From Ottowia flava (lineage in GTDB: Bacteria; Pseudomonadota; Gammaproteobacteria; Burkholderiales; Burkholderiaceae_C): a DNA stretch of 64,000 nucleotides. Both the position numbers and the translations under genes were made by a program. Shown here in pieces: positions 63,035-64,000 of the stretch. Location of the stretch: contig NZ_VRUA01000001.1 of assembly GCF_008017535.1 (NCBI RefSeq), positions 310,001 through 374,000 on the forward strand, in the 5' to 3' direction. Positions within the stretch are counted from its first letter, which is position 1; each line of letters starts with the position of its first letter. A model generated the notes under the pieces. That model did not search any database, had not been told where the DNA came from, and worked only from the letters and a program-made list of their open reading frames with translations.

Positions 63035-64000
63035 ATGGGCGGCGTGGCGATTCCCCAGCATTTCATCCAGGAGCTTTTGGCGCGCGCCGACGTCGTGGAG
63101 ATCGTCGGGCGCTATGTCCAGCTAAAGAAAACCGGCGCCAACCTGTCGGGCCTGTGTCCGTTCCATTCGGAGAAGTCGCCCTCGTTCACGGTGAGCCCGT
63201 CCAAGCAGTTCTACCACTGCTTTGGCTGCGGCAAGAACGGCAACGCCATCGGTTTTCTGATGGACCATACCGGCGCCGGCTTTGTCGAAGTGGTTCACGA
63301 TCTCGCACAGCAGTACGGCTTGCAGGTGCCGGAAGATGAGCGCAGCCCGGCCGAGCGCGAACGGGCTGCTCAGGAGTCGGCGCAGCGCGCCACCTTGAGC
63401 GGCGTGCTCGAGCGCGCGGCCGATGCGTACCGTGAGCACCTGCGCCATTCGCCCAAGGCGATCGCGTATTTCAAGCAACGTGGCCTTTCCGGCCAAATAG
63501 CCAAGCAGTTCGGGCTGGGCTACGCGCCCGAAGGCTGGCGCGCGCTGGCCAGCGTGTTCCCCGACTACGCCGACCCGCTGCTGGACGAGAGCGGCCTGGT
63601 CATCGCCGGGGAAGGCGATGACGGCAAGCGCTACGACCGCTTTCGCGACCGGGTGATGTTTCCGATCCGCAGCGTGAAGGGCGAGGTGATCGGCTTTGGC
63701 GGTCGCGTGCTGGGGGACGAAAAGCCCAAGTACCTCAACTCGCCCGAAACGCCCGTGTTCCACAAGGGGCGCGAGCTGTACGGCCTGTTTGAAGCCCGGT
63801 CCGCGCTGCGCGAACACGGCTTCGCTTTGGTCACCGAAGGCTACATGGACGTGGTCGCGCTGGCCCAGTTGGGCTTTGCCAATGCGGTGGCCACCCTCGG
63901 CACGGCCTGCACCCCCGAGCATGTGCACAAGCTGTTTCGCTTTACCGACAGCGTGGTGTTCAGTTTTGACGGCGACGCGGCGGGCCGTCGCGCCGCCCGC
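63035..64000 (+). CDS. dnaG: DNA primase, 3' end outside the window
   Basis: The visible 322 residues include the zinc-binding CHC2 domain (CPFHSEKSPSFTV, then FYHCFGCGKNGNAIG) and the start of the Toprim domain (LVTEGYMDVVALAQ, FSFDGDAAGRRAAR). DnaG makes RNA primers for replication. ATG at 63035 and GTG at 63044 (giving MAIPQHF) are both plausible starts; the GTG form fits known N-termini well. The gene runs past 64000. Confidence 0.95.
   Translation, partial: MGGVAIPQHFIQELLARADVVEIVGRYVQLKKTGANLSGLCPFHSEKSPSFTVSPSKQFYHCFGCGKNGNAIGFLMDHTGAGFVEVVHDLAQQYGLQVPEDERSPAERERAAQESAQRATLSGVLERAADAYREHLRHSPKAIAYFKQRGLSGQIAKQFGLGYAPEGWRALASVFPDYADPLLDESGLVIAGEGDDGKRYDRFRDRVMFPIRSVKGEVIGFGGRVLGDEKPKYLNSPETPVFHKGRELYGLFEARSALREHGFALVTEGYMDVVALAQLGFANAVATLGTACTPEHVHKLFRFTDSVVFSFDGDAAGRRAAR

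Overview
The window is GC-rich DNA with dense, compact genes. The gene set and order suggest a betaproteobacterium of the Burkholderiales, most likely Comamonadaceae (an Acidovorax, Ottowia or Diaphorobacter type). Clues are the cysI/DUF934/cysH/cysD/cysN sulfate cluster, the Bug-type periplasmic receptor, the PuuD-type urate oxidase, and a dense family of short dispersed repeats. This assignment is inferred from gene content; no search was run.

Layout. 0-6 kb: a polytopic membrane protein, an ABC-F ATPase, a GlsB-type membrane protein and a DUF697-like protein. 6-15.6 kb: a urate (purine) degradation cluster. It holds puuD, xdhC, uraH, a GntR regulator, allantoinase puuE, a UraD-allantoate amidohydrolase fusion, an M20 hydrolase and an NCS2 permease, with GntR-type palindromes at the two divergent promoters. 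15.6-25.5 kb: dodecin, then assimilatory sulfate reduction (cysI, DUF934, cysH, cysD, cysN) split by ppc, then ferredoxin fdxA. 25.5-31.3 kb: a ferredoxin reductase, a RES-Xre toxin-antitoxin pair, dinG and a DEDDh exonuclease. 31.3-34 kb: a decayed stretch with two small unknown genes behind a Fur-like box, a broken AraC regulator and a broken small membrane protein. 34-37.6 kb: an SDR dehydrogenase, a TfoX-like protein and gamma-glutamyltransferase.

38-49.1 kb is a complete selenocysteine/formate module. fdnG carries an in-frame UGA with a SECIS hairpin and is followed by fdnH, fdnI, fdhE, selA, a flavocytochrome-c-like flavoprotein, selB and the selC tRNA. selB as read carries a repeat-derived 29-codon insert and a one-base frameshift. 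49-51.2 kb: creA, a lipoyl (GcvH-like) protein with a DsrE-like partner, and a GNAT acetyltransferase. 51.2-52.8 kb is an AT-rich islet with a GHKL ATPase and a STAS-like partner, the best candidate here for a poorly described acquired system. 52.8-62.9 kb (minus strand): an MscS channel, an acyl-CoA synthetase, and a likely aryl-keto-acid catabolic operon (cyclase, iorA, iorB, Bug receptor, thioesterase) behind a perfect 18-bp palindrome. The window ends inside dnaG.

Two dispersed repeat families run through everything. Family A (about 22 copies, roughly 60 bp) can fold into three small hairpins whose arms show compensating base changes; several copies lie inside or at the ends of genes. Family B (5 copies) is GC-rich and palindromic, built of C-runs and G-runs. 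selB carries one copy of each.
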